From: JAHBNG01 sp039028975
GTDB lineage: Bacteria > Chloroflexota > Anaerolineae > Caldilineales > Caldilineaceae
Length of the DNA: 64,000 bases
Assembly (NCBI GenBank): GCA_039028975.1
Contig: JBCCHB010000026.1
Location: 1-64,000, forward strand
Direction: 5' to 3'
Position 1 is the stretch's first letter; each line of letters begins with the position of its first letter. Shown piece by piece: positions 1 to 8,615 of this stretch. The notes beneath the pieces were generated by a model. It did not search any database. It saw only the letters and a list, made by a program, of their open reading frames with translations, and had not been told where the DNA came from. A program made the position numbers and the translations under genes.

Positions 1-161
1 TCCGTTTTCTCCAGTTCTTCTCGACTCACTTTCTTCACATTGAGCATACTATCAGTTTACCGCTTTTTCTGTTTGTTTTGAGTTAGCGTTTCGTTATTTT
101 TACGTTTCCATTTTCTGCACCCTTGGCTCTAACTAGTTACCAATTCTGCACTATTTAGTTC

Positions 162-260
162 CTTAGGAATCAAGATCAAATAAAACCCGAAACTTCGATC
201 CTGTCATCTCGAGTACCCGAGAGATCTTTCGTTTGGTTTTATTCAATTCTCGTTCCTTAT
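162..260 (+). repeat. Left arm of 99-bp inverted repeat
   Basis: This matches the reverse complement of 1822-1920 with roughly 85 percent identity by eye. It contains the near-palindrome TCTCGAGTACCCGAGA, which is a perfect 16-base palindrome (TCTCGGGTACCCGAGA) in the other arm. The two arms bracket the first CAP-domain gene. They may be two copies of a short mobile repeat in opposite orientation or the ends of a former transposable unit; no transposase lies between them. Confidence 0.8.
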
Positions 261-374
261 AGAAGAAAATAGACGAATCGGAGGCATCCCGGACAACAAA
301 AGACGTAGTGAGACTAGTTCAATGTGAATGGTAGGAATGCATTCGATTTAGTGGGTGCATAGAATTACAAACAA

Positions 375-412
375 CATGCTTCGGAAAAACATCCGTTTTC
401 AAAATGACCGCA
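375..412 (+). repeat. Partial R1 repeat (3' half)
   Basis: The segment containing CCGTTTTCAAAATGACCGCAG resembles the 3' half of the R1 repeat, which is near-complete at 5735, 8162, 17120 and 50746. The 5' half is missing or unrecognisable, so this is a decayed fragment. Confidence 0.5.
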
Positions 413-590
413 GCAAAGTTGTTCTCAACCAGAAACAGTCTGGCATTTCTTCGGCATAGTAGGATATAATGACGAATAGGCTGGCAGGATAGGCTGACAG
501 CAATGTCAGCAATTCGTCAGTTAAACGTCAGAACACCCGTTTCATACGTCAGGTAGCGTATGATGCCCATTGCTTGGGTGTATGGTTTGA

Positions 591-645
591 ACAAATAAGA
601 GATAGTTCCCGCGTAAAGTTCCCCCTTCCCATCTTCGATATACTA
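591..645 (+). promoter_or_regulatory. Conserved block upstream of CAP gene 1
   Basis: Words such as AATAAGAGATAG, CCGCGTAAAGT and TTCGATATACTA occur in the same order here and at 2031-2084 upstream of the second CAP gene. This upstream DNA was therefore duplicated with the gene or is kept for regulation. A TATACT hexamer at 639-644 could be a -10 element, but no good -35 is visible and the gene starts about 340 bases further on. Confidence 0.35.
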
Positions 646-987
646 TGCTGTGTCGAAGATGAGAACACGCTTCCCTCTAAGATCACTTAGAGCAAACTTT
701 CGGTAGAATGCAATCGAACGAGCGATTCTCTGATTCACTTGTTGTGACAGTGCAATCTACTGTTTCTCTCAGATGAAGAAAAGATTGTGTACGTACCTTT
801 TTGAAGCATGTACACACTGTCACACCACTGTCTATCACTCCTGTACCAAACATGAAAGAACTCGGCTAAGCTTGGGAGCAGTCGGGGCCTTGAGCGTACA
901 ACGAATACGATTGGTGGCTATCCAAGCAGCTAATCTAATTGCTATGCCAATTGTAGCGTTGCCCAAATAAAGGAATTGTAGTCTGTT

Positions 988-1620
988 ATGAACGTCCGTC
1001 ATCAGTCATCATCTTATACTACTCGTATCACCTCCCTCCTCTTTCTTACATTTCTCTTCACCGTTATATTTTCCATAAAAGACGCATCTGCACAATCGTC
1101 AATTGTCTACCTACCGGTTATGCAGGCCGCTGAGAATAATGAAGTTGATAGGCGACGAGATGGCTGTGAAGAGGCCAACAGCCAAGAACGAGCAATTATG
1201 ACACTGGTTGAGAACGATGCCGGTCAGCAGCGACCCTTTGTGGTTTGTAACTCGGTCTTAGCCGCAGTCGCACATGACAAGGCCGTGGACATGGCCACAC
1301 GGAATTACTTCGGCCACACCAATCCAGAAGGTGTTGGTGCCAATACGCTGGTGCGCAACGCCAACTATCCATTGCCTAGCTATTATGGATCGAATTTAGA
1401 CTCGAATAACATCGAGTCATTGGCTGCAGGGTATGATACAGTGGAAAAAGCATGGGTGGCTTGGATGGAATCGTCAGGACACCGTACCCATCTGCTGGGT
1501 CTCAATAGTTTTTATGGAGAACAGGTTGAGATTGGCGTCGGCTATGCTTATTCGGAATCTTCGCTCTATAAGCACTATTGGGTCTTTTTCTCTGCCTATA
1601 GTGAGGATCCGGAAGAATAG
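988..1620 (+). CDS. Secreted CAP-domain (SCP/PR1-like) protein
   Basis: This 210-residue exported protein belongs to the CAP/SCP superfamily. Bacterial members of that family are secreted and mostly of unknown activity. Residues 1-36 form a signal peptide ending near ASAQ. The mature protein then begins with the hydrophobic motif IVYLPVM, like the terminal LPLV motifs of other exported proteins in this window. The CAP fold is recognised from HTNPEG near residue 112, the asparagine-rich stretch before the helix, SSGHRTHLL near 163 and HYWVFF near the end. The paralog at 2343-2954 is similar throughout. A hairpin follows the stop. ATG start; no strong Shine-Dalgarno is seen. Family is confident, function unknown. 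Confidence 0.85.
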   Translation: MNVRHQSSSYTTRITSLLFLTFLFTVIFSIKDASAQSSIVYLPVMQAAENNEVDRRRDGCEEANSQERAIMTLVENDAGQQRPFVVCNSVLAAVAHDKAVDMATRNYFGHTNPEGVGANTLVRNANYPLPSYYGSNLDSNNIESLAAGYDTVEKAWVAWMESSGHRTHLLGLNSFYGEQVEIGVGYAYSESSLYKHYWVFFSAYSEDPEE

Positions 1621-1643
1621 ATAATTAGTTGTTATAAATGTGG

Positions 1644-1704
1644 CGGGCCACATCACAGGAGATGAAAATCTTTATTCGATTTTCATCTCTGTTATTTTCA
1701 GGGC
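1644..1704 (+). repeat. R3 repeat copy 1
   Basis: The sequence from CGGGCCACATCACAGGAGATG to TTATTTTCAGGGC recurs at 32503-32600, and its 3' part recurs at 47843-47880. All three lie in intergenic space. This copy contains a perfect hairpin. Confidence 0.6.
1659..1689 (+). terminator. Hairpin after CAP gene 1
   Basis: GAGATGAAAATC (1659-1670) pairs perfectly with GATTTTCATCTC (1678-1689) across a 7-base loop, 38 bases after the stop codon. The run after it, TGTTATTTTC, is only weakly T-rich. It is a plausible but imperfect intrinsic terminator, and it is part of repeat R3. Confidence 0.45.
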
Positions 1705-1821
1705 GGAGCGCAATTTCATTCTGTTTGGCCAGTGTGTTGCTTCGCAACCGTATTATGTGCTGCAAAATGACGGAACCGTAGAGTCTTCTCAATGGCATTA
1801 TGATCTATAAGTAGCCTCAAG

Positions 1822-1920
1822 CTAAGGAGCGAGAATTTAATAAAACGTAGTGGAAGATCTCTCGGGTACCCGAGATGACAGGACCGAAGTTTTGGGTTTT
1901 ATTTGATCTTGATTCCTAAG
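1822..1920 (-). repeat. Right arm of 99-bp inverted repeat
   Basis: This is the reverse-complement partner of 162-260. It contains the perfect palindrome TCTCGGGTACCCGAGA at about 1859-1874. Confidence 0.8.
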
Positions 1921-2030
1921 CCCGAAAAAGCAAGCATCTTACAAGCTTAGCTGAACATAGATGACAGAATTATACGATAATAAATTATTATCTGACGTTT
2001 TAAATGTGCATATTGGGCGTATGCATAGAA

Positions 2031-2084
2031 CCAATAAGAGATAGGCACCGCGTAAAGTAACCCCTCCATCGCTTCGATATACTA
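2031..2084 (+). promoter_or_regulatory. Conserved block upstream of CAP gene 2
   Basis: This is the counterpart of 591-645, with a TATACT hexamer at 2078-2083. It lies about 260 bases upstream of the second CAP gene. Conservation between the two upstream regions suggests a duplicated regulatory region, but promoter activity is only inferred. Confidence 0.35.
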
Positions 2085-2342
2085 ACCTCAACCATCTGTA
2101 CAGTTTTCTAGTAAAATTTTGTTTTGGCTGTGATCCAACTTAGGTTGGAATATCCACAAGAGACGCCAACATTTAGCTACCCCCATCTTCTGTCAGATGC
2201 TTACTGTCCTATACCCAAAATCTAGAAAGACTCAGCACTACCACTAAATGAGCGGGTAGTTATTGGCATCGCCCCTAATTCTTTCCCCGGAAGACTTGGT
2301 GAGTTGCCCGGGTCACTACTCAAGAAGGAACTGCTGCCTACA

Positions 2343-2954
2343 ATGAATATCCTTCAACAGTCGCCAAGCTTTGCTATTCACACCCGTCCTGCCATCATCC
2401 TCACAATTCTGCTCTCTGTGGTACTGTCCGTGACATGTCCCATGCAAGAAGTGTATGCCCAATCCAATACGATTTATCTCCCCATCATACAACCTACTGG
2501 TTGCGAACAACTTAGCAGTAAGGAAACAGAGATCGTCATGCTGGTTCAACGCCATCCTGGTCAGCAGCGAGAATCTGTGCAGTGCAATTCAACACTAATT
2601 CAGGTTGCGCGCGAGAAGGCCATGGACTTGGGCCTCAGAAACTACATGGCCCACGTTGATCCGGATGGTATAGGCCCCGATCAACTGGTGCGAAATGCTG
2701 GATATCAGCTGCCCAACTTTTACGGATATGACGTCGATTCGAATTACATTGAGTCGATAGCAGGAGGGCGTTTGGAGGCAGAAACTTGGGATATCTGGAT
2801 GAATTCGCCTGGACATCGCATGCACCTGTTGGGAGAGGTTGATTTTTATGCAGAGCAAACTGAGATTGGCATCGGCTACGCTTATGTAGAAAATTCCACG
2901 TACAAACACTATTGGGTCTTTTTCTCTGCCCATAGTGAAGAGGATGAGGAATAA
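2343..2954 (+). CDS. Secreted CAP-domain protein, paralog 2
   Basis: This 203-residue exported CAP/SCP-family protein is clearly paralogous to the one at 988-1620. Shared blocks include PGQQRESVQCNS, NYMAHVDPDG, LVRNAGYQLPNFYG, SPGHRMHLLGE and KHYWVFFSAHSE. The ATG at 2343 is chosen over the upstream TTG at 2304 because it follows an AAGAAGGA box and begins a normal signal peptide, with cleavage probably after VYAQ. The mature end again carries TIYLPII. The two genes probably arose by tandem duplication that included upstream DNA. Biochemical role unknown. Confidence 0.83.
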   Translation: MNILQQSPSFAIHTRPAIILTILLSVVLSVTCPMQEVYAQSNTIYLPIIQPTGCEQLSSKETEIVMLVQRHPGQQRESVQCNSTLIQVAREKAMDLGLRNYMAHVDPDGIGPDQLVRNAGYQLPNFYGYDVDSNYIESIAGGRLEAETWDIWMNSPGHRMHLLGEVDFYAEQTEIGIGYAYVENSTYKHYWVFFSAHSEEDEE

Positions 2955-3073
2955 TCCGACTCGTAAATTTACGAATATAATCTCGACAAATTTACGGACA
3001 TAATCGCGACCCATTTTTTTGTTTATATTGATTCCCATTTTTGCTCCATTCTATGCTATACTTCAAGCTAATT

Positions 3074-4459
3074 ATGCGGATTTATCTTGACCAAATTGGC
3101 TGTCGTCTAAATTATAGCGAGGTGGACACACTGGCTAGCCACCTACGTGCAGCAGGCCATATGACCGTTCGGGCACCAGAAGAGGCTCAGGTCATTGTCT
3201 TCAATAGTTGCGCGGTCACGGCTATGGCCGGAAAAAAGAGTCGCTCTCAAGTACGCAAGCTCCATCAGCTCAACCCTCAGGCTCGAATAGCCGTAACGGG
3301 CTGCTGGTCCACCCTAGAACCAGAGCAAGCCAAAGAGTTACCTGGCGTGGCGTTAGTCGTTGACAATCAGCAAAAAGAGTTGCTTCATACCCTGTTGGAG
3401 CCGTGGAGTGCTGAACTAGATGATGTTGATGCGCTCATTCGCATGGGGCAGGATGGTAATCCGTTCAACTTTCAGGATAGTGTGGTCCAAGGCAAGGTCC
3501 CAAGCAATATTGAAGGCAATGAGCCTGTCACTTTGGACGAGAGGACAAGCCGCACGCGAGCCTTTATCAAGGTCCAAGATGGCTGTAACAATAAATGTAC
3601 CTTCTGTATCGTCACTGTAGCCAGGGGAGAAAGCAAAAGTCGCTCCCTATCATCGATTATCGCAGAAATTCAGAAACTGACTCAGGAGGGCGTGCAGGAA
3701 GCCGTCTTAACAGGTGTTCATTTGGGCAGTTATGGTCGGGATCTAACTGGTCTTGAGCAGTGCAATCTATTGACCTTGACTGATGCGATTTTGGCTAATA
3801 CGGATATACCTCGCTTGCGCTTAAGCAGTTTGGAACCCTGGGAGTTGGCAGACGGTTTCTTTGATCTATGGCAGCGCTGGCCTAAGCGTCTCTGTCCGCA
3901 CCTACACCTGCCTTTACAAGCTGGCACGGATCGCCAATTGCGCCGGATGGCTCGCCGCTGTACCCAAGAGAGTTTTCGCCAACTGGTACTTGATGCCAGA
4001 GCATCGATTCCCAATCTAATTATTACGACTGATCTAATTACTGGGTTTCCGGGCGAGAGCGAGGCTGATTTTCAGGATGGGCTAGCCTTTATCCAAGAGA
4101 TGCAATTCGCCCATGCACATATCTTCCCGTTTAGTGCTCGAGCCGGAACAGCCGCTGCTGACTTTGATGAACATCTGCCAAAGCAGGTCAAAAAAGCCCG
4201 CTCTCGGCAGCTCCATGCACTAATCGAAGAGACCGGGAAGAAGGAGCGGAGGCGTTTTATCGGTGCAACCCGACCCGTGCTTTGGGAGGGAGAAGGCCAG
4301 CCCTTGGCTGACACGGCGGACCTTCTGTGGAGCGGGTTGACGGACAATTATCTGCGAGTCACCGCTACTGTTCCACCAAACATATGTCTGACTAACACCA
4401 TCACAACTGTACTCCTGGAATCTTTACATGGTGATACCTTTTCGGGAGTGAATATTTAA
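3074..4459 (+). CDS. mtaB: tRNA methylthiotransferase, MtaB-like radical SAM enzyme
   Basis: Enzymes of this family insert a methylthio group at C2 of N6-threonylcarbamoyladenosine 37 in tRNAs reading ANN codons. The protein of 461 residues has the UPF0004 domain with three conserved cysteines (C10, C46, C77) that should hold one 4Fe-4S cluster. The radical SAM motif CNNKCTFC follows with C171, C175 and C178. A TRAM-like C-terminal part follows. The start at 3074 gives MRIYLDQIGC, matching the usual family N-terminus; upstream TTG/ATG codons at 3041 and 3053 would only add a short unlikely extension. The MtaB rather than MiaB assignment rests on overall length and N-terminal pattern and is less sure than the family. 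Confidence 0.85.
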   Translation: MRIYLDQIGCRLNYSEVDTLASHLRAAGHMTVRAPEEAQVIVFNSCAVTAMAGKKSRSQVRKLHQLNPQARIAVTGCWSTLEPEQAKELPGVALVVDNQQKELLHTLLEPWSAELDDVDALIRMGQDGNPFNFQDSVVQGKVPSNIEGNEPVTLDERTSRTRAFIKVQDGCNNKCTFCIVTVARGESKSRSLSSIIAEIQKLTQEGVQEAVLTGVHLGSYGRDLTGLEQCNLLTLTDAILANTDIPRLRLSSLEPWELADGFFDLWQRWPKRLCPHLHLPLQAGTDRQLRRMARRCTQESFRQLVLDARASIPNLIITTDLITGFPGESEADFQDGLAFIQEMQFAHAHIFPFSARAGTAAADFDEHLPKQVKKARSRQLHALIEETGKKERRRFIGATRPVLWEGEGQPLADTADLLWSGLTDNYLRVTATVPPNICLTNTITTVLLESLHGDTFSGVNI

Positions 4460-4550
4460 GAACGGGAATGAAATAACTGAGATATTTCAAGGGGCTACAC
4501 CCGATTGAGATAGATAAGTTATTTATGGTTCTTCGTTAGCAACAATAAAA

Positions 4551-5585
4551 ATGAGCGAAATACTGACACAGCTTGAAACATTACAAGAAGAAGCAACTGC
4601 GGCTCTCCAAACAGCAACGTCTACTGAAGAGACGGAAGCTTGGCATGATGCTTACCTCAGTCGTAAAGGAAAGCTAACAGGGCTGTTACGCACCCTAGGC
4701 CAATTGCCGGCTGAAGAACGTCCTGTTGTGGGGCAGCGGGCCAATGTAGTCAAAGGCACATTAGAAGCAGCCCTCCATGAACGCCAGGAAGCCATTGGCC
4801 GAATTGAGATGGAGAGTGCCCTTAGCGAGGACGTGATCGATGTAACCCTGCCCGGGCGGCCCCAAAAGTTGGGTCGACTACACCCTACTACGGTCGCCAT
4901 GCGCGAAATTCTAGATATCTTCGGCCAGATGGGCTTTCAGATCTATGATGCGCCGGAGGTAGAGACGGACGACAACAACTTCACTTTGCTCAACTTTCCG
5001 CCAGGGCATCCTGCGCGAGAGATGCAAGATACTTTTTTCACCGAACAAAGTGGCGTGATTTTACGTACCCACACTAGCCCTGGCCAGATCCGGGCCATGC
5101 GTGAGTTCGCACCCGAGCCAATTCGTGTCATGTTGCCGGGAAAATGTTGGCGCAACGAGGACGTGACAACCCGTTCGGAGATGATGTTCTATCAAGTGGA
5201 AGGTCTCGTCGTGGGCAAACATATCACCATGAGCGATCTAAAGGGTGTGTTGCTTAACTATGGGAACCAAATGTATGGTGAAGGTCGAGAAATTCGTTTC
5301 CGGAAGGCTTACTTCCCCTTTACCGAACCGAGCGTGGAAGTGGATGTCTCTTGTAGTTTGTGCAACGGTGATGGCTGTCGGGTCTGCAAGTACACCGGCT
5401 GGTTGGAGATATCCGGTGCAGGCATGGTCCATCCGGTTGTGCTCAAAAATGGGGGCTATGATCCTGCCATCTATAGTGGATTTGCCTTTGGCATGGGCAT
5501 CGAACGCCAGGCCATGATGAAACGTCAGGTTGATGACATCCGTTATTTTTATTCAAATGATGCTCGCTTCTTAGAAAGAGTGTGA
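4551..5585 (+). CDS. pheS: Phenylalanine-tRNA ligase alpha subunit
   Basis: This is the catalytic alpha subunit of the heterotetrameric phenylalanyl-tRNA synthetase, which charges tRNA-Phe. The 344 residues show an N-terminal coiled coil for tRNA binding (about 1-90), motif 2 around GKCWRNEDVTTRSEMMFYQ and motif 3 as GFAFGMGIERQAMM near the C-terminus. A zinc-knuckle-like CSLCNGDGCRVC segment lies near residue 265, as in several bacterial lineages. Length and order are normal. The usual partner pheT does not follow; the next gene is an unrelated secreted protein after a repeat, so the beta subunit must be elsewhere. Confidence 0.96.
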   Translation: MSEILTQLETLQEEATAALQTATSTEETEAWHDAYLSRKGKLTGLLRTLGQLPAEERPVVGQRANVVKGTLEAALHERQEAIGRIEMESALSEDVIDVTLPGRPQKLGRLHPTTVAMREILDIFGQMGFQIYDAPEVETDDNNFTLLNFPPGHPAREMQDTFFTEQSGVILRTHTSPGQIRAMREFAPEPIRVMLPGKCWRNEDVTTRSEMMFYQVEGLVVGKHITMSDLKGVLLNYGNQMYGEGREIRFRKAYFPFTEPSVEVDVSCSLCNGDGCRVCKYTGWLEISGAGMVHPVVLKNGGYDPAIYSGFAFGMGIERQAMMKRQVDDIRYFYSNDARFLERV

Positions 5586-5734
5586 GAAAGCTCTTTTCGC
5601 TGCTATTATTTAGGCGTTACACAGTTGATGTATGTTCACACGAACCGTTCATAGGGGTGAATTTATCAACCCCCTACAAACTGCGTATCTCCTACCGATA
5701 AATTTCTGCTACCCTTAAGCAAACCCAATTAAAT

Positions 5735-5821
5735 TATGCTCAGCTCCGGTTTTCAACCGGAGTTTGGTCTCTCTTGTGGAAGCTATAGAAAGCCTCGGTT
5801 TTCAAAGCGACCGCGGTATAA
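5735..5821 (+). repeat. R1 repeat copy A
   Basis: This is an imperfect inverted repeat running from TATGCTCAGCTCCGG to CGACCGCGGTATA, about 87 bp. It shares both ends and the centre with copies at 8162-8246 (opposite strand), 17120-17205, 22443-22520 and 50746-50829. It lies 110 bases upstream of the next start codon. Confidence 0.85.
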
Positions 5822-5931
5822 AAGTGGGACATGGGTTCGCGTTTATGCGCAAGGAAGTACACAGATTGAATCCTGTATCTCTAAAACCCCTCTGTCCGAG
5901 TACTTTTTTGAGTTGACTTCAGGGGTCTGAA

Positions 5932-6981
5932 ATGCCTTTTCGTTCAAAGCTATATCGGTACTTTTTCCTTACCACAACACTGCTACTTACTTTGCTGTTC
6001 TTTTCGTCTCTGTTGCTCTTCATAGCGGAGCTGGCAAAGCGACAAAATGATCTGCAGGGCAGCTCAATGGTTACGGCTGTTCAGCTTTTGCCAGCTTCTC
6101 TAAAAGCCCCAGATGTTGTAGGCAAAGCTGCGGGGCAAAGTACACAGCGAGAAGCAACTCAACAAACTCTAGCCGGAGTAGAGTCGAACCAGAACTTAGC
6201 CAACCGCCTCCACCGCCCAGAGTTATCTCTGCTCATCGAAGGCCCTGCCCAGGCAACATTAAATCAACCGGCTGTCTTTACCAGCTCCGTTATCTCCTCC
6301 ACTGGCGAACAGAGAAATACCGTCTATCCAATCCAATACCGCTGGATGCTGGATCAGACCCCCTCTAGCCTCTTTTATGTTGCAAATGAGATTACCAGCA
6401 CGGCAACTGTAACTTGGCGAGCAGCCGGACTCCGGGTTTTAGGCTTATCGGCCGACACAAGCATGGGTGAAGTAACTCGCTCTGTTACGGTCGCGGTTTC
6501 AGCCATTAGCCCACTCCTGACAAGCAATCAGCCCATGACCTTTTCATATACTTCATTTACGGGTCGAGAAGGGATTACGATTCAGGTGCCAGCCCAGCCC
6601 ATGAGCAGGCCAATCCAGCTCGCTTACCTTCCCCTCTCCGGCCTTTCTAGCCATGTAGAACTAGGTTATCTGGGGCAACCGTTTCAACTAACTGGACAAA
6701 GCGAAGGCACTACGATAGAACGGTTTGATTGGGAGAGACCGATTGCCCTGACCATTCGCTATGACGATAAGGACATGCATGGCAGGGATGAAGAGCAACT
6801 AACTTTACGCCGCTGGAACGGGACAGATTGGATTGAGAGCGTAGAAAGCTGTTCTCCACCGTCTGCTTACGTGCGCTTCCCAGACAGTAACCAGTTGGAG
6901 GTTTCCATCTGTGAATTTGGGCAGTACGCACTCTTTGGGGTAGCCGCTCGTCTTTATGTTCCGCTGCTTCTATTAGATTAA
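5932..6981 (+). CDS. Exported protein of unknown function with PKD-like domain
   Basis: The 349-residue protein has a strong hydrophobic segment at residues 11-34 that acts as a signal peptide or membrane anchor. It is followed by a low-complexity stretch to about residue 90. Residues 95-185 look like a PKD/Ig-type beta domain (PIQYRWMLD and the following strands), and a second beta-rich region ends in FGQYALFGVAAR. The C-terminus is LYVPLLLLD, a variant of the terminal LPLV motif seen on other exported proteins here. The ATG at 5932 has an AGGGG box 8 bases upstream. No catalytic motif was found. Confidence 0.7.
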   Translation: MPFRSKLYRYFFLTTTLLLTLLFFSSLLLFIAELAKRQNDLQGSSMVTAVQLLPASLKAPDVVGKAAGQSTQREATQQTLAGVESNQNLANRLHRPELSLLIEGPAQATLNQPAVFTSSVISSTGEQRNTVYPIQYRWMLDQTPSSLFYVANEITSTATVTWRAAGLRVLGLSADTSMGEVTRSVTVAVSAISPLLTSNQPMTFSYTSFTGREGITIQVPAQPMSRPIQLAYLPLSGLSSHVELGYLGQPFQLTGQSEGTTIERFDWERPIALTIRYDDKDMHGRDEEQLTLRRWNGTDWIESVESCSPPSAYVRFPDSNQLEVSICEFGQYALFGVAARLYVPLLLLD

Positions 6982-6998
6982 TGATTGAGCTTGTGCTC

Positions 6999-8099
6999 TC
7001 ATCTAGCCATCTCATCCAACAACTGCCTTTGGAATTCCGCAAAGCGCTTGTTTGGTTGTGAAGCCGTAGCCGCTTTCAAAAAGGGATCCGTGACCTCTGT
7101 CCGATAGCCAGATAGCGCCTCTACAACTGCTAGGCCACAGAAGGGGACATAGCTCTCCGAGTAGCCACCCTCATGAATGACAACCAGTCGTCTATTGCAT
7201 AGATCATCAGATGCAGAGAGTATCCTATGGGTCAACTCCCGGTACGAGTCGCTGTGTAGCTGCATACGAGATAGGGGATCGAATTTATTGGCGTCCAAAC
7301 CAGATGCGACCACGATCAGGTCGGGTTTGTACGCTTGCAGAGTAGGCAGCACAAGGCGGTCAAACGCATAGAGATAAGCATCATGCCCAGAGCCGGGCAA
7401 GAGCGGAATATTGAGGTTGTAGCCTTCTCCTGCACCTGCACCTCGTTCGTTTACCGAACCACTATCGGCGGGAAAGCAATTCTCTTGATGGAGCGAAATG
7501 GTAAGCACGTCAGCTCGATTGTAAAAGAGCGACTGGGTGCCGTTGCCGTGGTGAACATCCCAATCGACCACTGCCACCTTTTCAACACCATGATTGGCTT
7601 TGGCGGCTTCAACGGCAATGGCAATGTTGGCAAGTAAGCAGAATCCCATGCCCTGATCTGACAAGCAGTGATGACCGGGTGGTCGCCCCAAGCTAAAGGC
7701 ATTCTGACTTCGCCCCGTCAGGACCTGATCAACAGCACTTTTTGCAAGCCCAGCCGAGAGGCAGGCAATCTCATAGCTTCCCTTGCCAAAAGGAGCATCG
7801 AACCCTGCATAGCCACCACCGGAGTCGCTCTTATCCTTCAGTTCTTCGATATATGCCTTCGTATGGACCCGCAGAATGTCATCTACGGTAACAGGTTCAG
7901 CACTATGAACATTGAGCTGGGCCGTCAAGCCAGAGACATCTATCAGCGCTTTAATCCGTCGTTTGCTCTCTGGCGATTCTGGATGCCCATTCCCAGCAAG
8001 CGGCTGGAGCCATCCACCAACGGGCATAATAAACACATGTTCACCAGTCGTGTGCCAGAGGCAGCGTTCGTCAAAATAGAGAGCGGTTTTTTTAATCAT
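6999..8099 (-). CDS. Histone-deacetylase family amidohydrolase (HDAC class II / AcuC-like)
   Basis: This zinc-dependent enzyme belongs to the arginase/deacetylase fold. Bacterial members remove acyl groups from polyamines, acetoin-pathway proteins or other amides. The 366-residue protein has the active-site pair H143-H144 in RPPGHH, and zinc ligands D181 and H183 in DWDVHHGNGT and D269 in SGLDANKFDP. The transition-state tyrosine Y313 sits in HEGGYSESY. The pattern is closest to class II HDAC-like amidohydrolases. It converges with the secreted-protein gene at 5932-6981 (17-base gap), and its upstream side faces R1 copy B. Substrate cannot be told from sequence; a PotD-like polyamine-binding gene lies 1 kb away, which is suggestive only. 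Confidence 0.92.
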   Translation of the reverse strand: MIKKTALYFDERCLWHTTGEHVFIMPVGGWLQPLAGNGHPESPESKRRIKALIDVSGLTAQLNVHSAEPVTVDDILRVHTKAYIEELKDKSDSGGGYAGFDAPFGKGSYEIACLSAGLAKSAVDQVLTGRSQNAFSLGRPPGHHCLSDQGMGFCLLANIAIAVEAAKANHGVEKVAVVDWDVHHGNGTQSLFYNRADVLTISLHQENCFPADSGSVNERGAGAGEGYNLNIPLLPGSGHDAYLYAFDRLVLPTLQAYKPDLIVVASGLDANKFDPLSRMQLHSDSYRELTHRILSASDDLCNRRLVVIHEGGYSESYVPFCGLAVVEALSGYRTEVTDPFLKAATASQPNKRFAEFQRQLLDEMAR

Positions 8100-8161
8100 A
8101 GGTATGGTATAATGAGGAATCAGTTTGCCTGAAGGTCTTTAGTAACACCAGAAGTTATCGC

Positions 8162-8246
8162 TATACTGCGGTCGTTTTGAAAACAGGAGTTTTCCGCTGC
8201 TCTAACAGAGTGACCAAACTCGTGTTTTCAAACGGAGCTGAGTATA
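8162..8246 (-). repeat. R1 repeat copy B
   Basis: The reverse complement of this 85-bp stretch differs from copy C (17120-17205) at only about five positions, so the two copies are recent. It sits between the divergent deacetylase and DUF433 genes and ends 15 bases before the DUF433 start. Its right end, GAGTATAAAAAAAGGA, supplies the A-rich sequence and AGGA box in front of that gene. Confidence 0.9.
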
Positions 8247-8261
8247 AAAAAAGGAATCGAT

Positions 8262-8612
8262 ATGGAAAACGTATTAAATGGAACCACAAAACGCCAGCAC
8301 CTGGACCAAACAGGCGAGATGGAGCTTGTTGTTGAGATGGTCGGTGGTGAGCCATATGAATATTATCCATTAGGCGATTATGTGGTTCGTGCCGTCGGTG
8401 TTTGCGGTGGACGGCCAACTTTCAAGTATACGAGAATAGATGTTGATTTTATTCTTTCACAAATCGCACACGGTTATACAGTAGAATACTTGGTCAATGC
8501 ATATAGTGAATCTAAATTAACAAAAGAAGCGATTACTGAGGCTATGATGCTGGCTATAAATGCGTTTCGAACGCATTATCAGATACCATTACCAATCGTT
8601 GAAATTGCATAA
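8262..8612 (+). CDS. DUF433-family antitoxin
   Basis: This 116-residue protein has a central DUF433 core (GGRPTFKYTRIDVDFILSQI and the following YTVEYLVNAY), a small helix-turn-helix-like fold typical of antitoxins paired with PIN-like nucleases. The ATG at 8262 follows an AAGGA box at normal distance. The partner gene starts 4 bases after the stop. Such antitoxins usually neutralise the partner and repress the operon. R1 copy B forms the upstream region, so transcription may depend on that repeat. Confidence 0.8.
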   Translation: MENVLNGTTKRQHLDQTGEMELVVEMVGGEPYEYYPLGDYVVRAVGVCGGRPTFKYTRIDVDFILSQIAHGYTVEYLVNAYSESKLTKEAITEAMMLAINAFRTHYQIPLPIVEIA

Positions 8613-8615
8613 CCT

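Larger units (their letters stand above)
1..987. other. Intergenic stretch, no confident gene
   Basis: No reading frame here has a convincing start, ribosome binding site and protein-like composition. The stretch holds the left arm of a 99-bp inverted repeat (162-260), a partial copy of the R1 repeat (375-412), and a block (591-645) that recurs upstream of the second CAP gene. Otherwise I see only AT-rich non-coding sequence. Confidence 0.6.

Noticed and set aside
773..970. 65-codon open frame before CAP gene 1
   Set aside because: It has no ribosome binding site, odd composition (many Cys and His) and no family pattern. It is probably chance.
5736..5930. 64-codon frame through R1 copy A
   Set aside because: It is translated from the repeat, and equivalent frames are not kept in other copies.
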